From Bacteroidales bacterium UBA5429 (GTDB taxonomy: Bacteria > Bacteroidota > Bacteroidia > Bacteroidales > WCHB1-69), in contig DIRT01000015.1 of the NCBI GenBank assembly GCA_002427605.1, forward strand, positions 567 to 16,162: DNA of 15,596 nt, read 5' to 3'. The notes under the pieces are model-generated. The model worked only from the letters and a program-made list of their open reading frames with translations, did not search any database and was not told the origin of the DNA. Shown here piece after piece: positions 15,314 to 15,596 of this stretch (position 1 is the stretch's first letter; each line of letters begins with the position of its first letter). The position numbers and the translations under genes were made by a program.

Positions 15314-15333
15314 AAGCGTTCCGTTTAGTTGAG

Positions 15334-15447
15334 CTAACGTTCACCTGCCGAAATAGTTTTGCGAAGTATTCTTTTTGTTTCAATGTCTGCCTTTGGTGGT
15401 AATAAAGGTAGGTTGTTGTACGGTATTTTTGGGTCAAATTTGCTCAT
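15334..15447 (-). pseudogene. Out-of-frame N-terminal fragment of the fic gene
   Basis: From the ATG at 15447 the minus strand encodes 37 residues, MSKFDPKIPYNNLPLLPPK followed by a short helix, typical of the opening of Fic_N-type proteins, then stops at TAG (15336-15334). The continuation (TLAQLNGTLLNLPNPTLF) is in the frame used by the main fic ORF, reached if one base were added near 15341-15343. So a 1-nt deletion, real or from sequencing, best explains the break. The true start of the gene is therefore 15447, 42 nt after the promoter box. Confidence 0.8.
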
Positions 15448-15458
15448 ATTGTTCAAAT

Positions 15459-15546
15459 GTAAGTTTTACTCTCATTTACAATACAAGGGCAAAAATACTA
15501 AAAATTTACTCTCGTTGTCTCAATGAAGGTAAATTTTACTCTTGTT
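15459..15546 (-). promoter_or_regulatory. Candidate fic operator: phased TTTACTCT repeats
   Basis: On the plus strand TTTACTCTC occurs at 15465-15473 and 15505-15513, TTTACTCTT at 15535-15543, and a bare TTTAC at 15475-15479. Starts are separated by 10, 30 and 30 bp, so all lie on about the same face of the helix. Two copies extend to near-palindromes, GTAAGTTTTAC (15459-15469) and GTAAATTTTAC (15529-15539). They bracket the -7 box, as expected for a repressor site. The winged-helix end of the Fic protein is a candidate ligand (inference). Confidence 0.6.
15489..15497 (-). promoter_or_regulatory. Candidate promoter -7 element of fic
   Basis: The minus strand reads TATTTTTGC, an exact TAnnTTTGC match, 41 nt upstream of the ATG at 15447. 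It supports 15447, rather than 15313, as the original start of the gene. Confidence 0.65.
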
Positions 15547-15547
15547 T

Positions 15548-15563
15548 ATTGTTTATTCTGCCT
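15548..15563 (+). repeat. Direct repeat flanking the fic segment, copy 2
   Basis: ATTGTTTATTCTGCCT, partner of 14324-14339 with one mismatch. It runs into TTCTGCC-TTTTAA-TTCTTTC-TTCTTCT (15556-15582), which parallels TTCCGCC-TTTAA-TTCTACC-TTCTACC at 14271-14296, so a decayed copy of the right heptamer array lies upstream of fic. The window ends 33 bases later. Confidence 0.7.
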
Positions 15564-15596
15564 TTTAATTCTTTCTTCTTCTTTTTGAAATAAAAA

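Noticed and set aside
15334..15347. Programmed ribosomal frameshift in fic
   Set aside because: The junction (GGTGAACG) has no slippery heptamer or homopolymer and no obvious downstream structure; a simple deletion is the better explanation.
15246..15437. 63-codon minus-strand ORF overlapping the fic 5' end
   Set aside because: It is the third frame across the fic N-terminal region; the fic protein pattern is in the other two frames.

Overview
The window reads as ordinary chromosome of a low-GC member of the phylum Bacteroidota. Three things point there. Seven separate transcription units each start with a perfect TAnnTTTGC box, the -7 element of the Bacteroidota primary sigma factor, and no gene has a clear Shine-Dalgarno sequence. 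The gene content includes a GldA-type ATPase, a DUF4468 protein and an OlsF-like fused acyltransferase. The PheS and AlaS proteins also look typical of the phylum. I cannot fix a genus.

Layout. Positions 1-5246 (minus strand) hold alaS followed by uvrA, whose 3' end runs off the window. Next is a tRNA-Cys gene with its own promoter and a strong terminator (about 5296-5429), then ahcY (minus). From 7025 a plus-strand operon runs gldA-folA-DUF4468, diverging from ahcY. It converges, with only 4 bp between stop codons, on a minus-strand operon transcribed from 11880 down to 8826: OlsF-like acyltransferase, rimM, trmN6. A second divergent promoter region (11881-12042) drives the plus-strand pair cyclophilin lipoprotein-pheS.

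From 13812 the character changes. A 551-bp gene-free stretch carries degenerate 7-bp tandem repeats. They sit in two oppositely oriented arrays around a perfect 28-bp palindrome. Beyond it lies a minus-strand Fic-family gene with an N-terminal frameshift. Its promoter is covered by TTTAC(TCT) repeats spaced at multiples of 10 bp, and it is bracketed by a 16-bp direct repeat (15/16 identical) and by heptamer-repeat material on both sides. This Fic segment is the only accessory-looking part of the window.

The housekeeping genes cover translation (alaS, pheS, rimM, trmN6, tRNA-Cys), DNA repair (uvrA), the methyl cycle and folate metabolism (ahcY, folA), membrane lipid synthesis and envelope protein folding. 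I found no prophage, insertion sequence, CRISPR array or complete new defence system. The most worthwhile leads are the heptamer arrays, the Fic operator and frameshift, and single-residue oddities in FolA and the cyclophilin.
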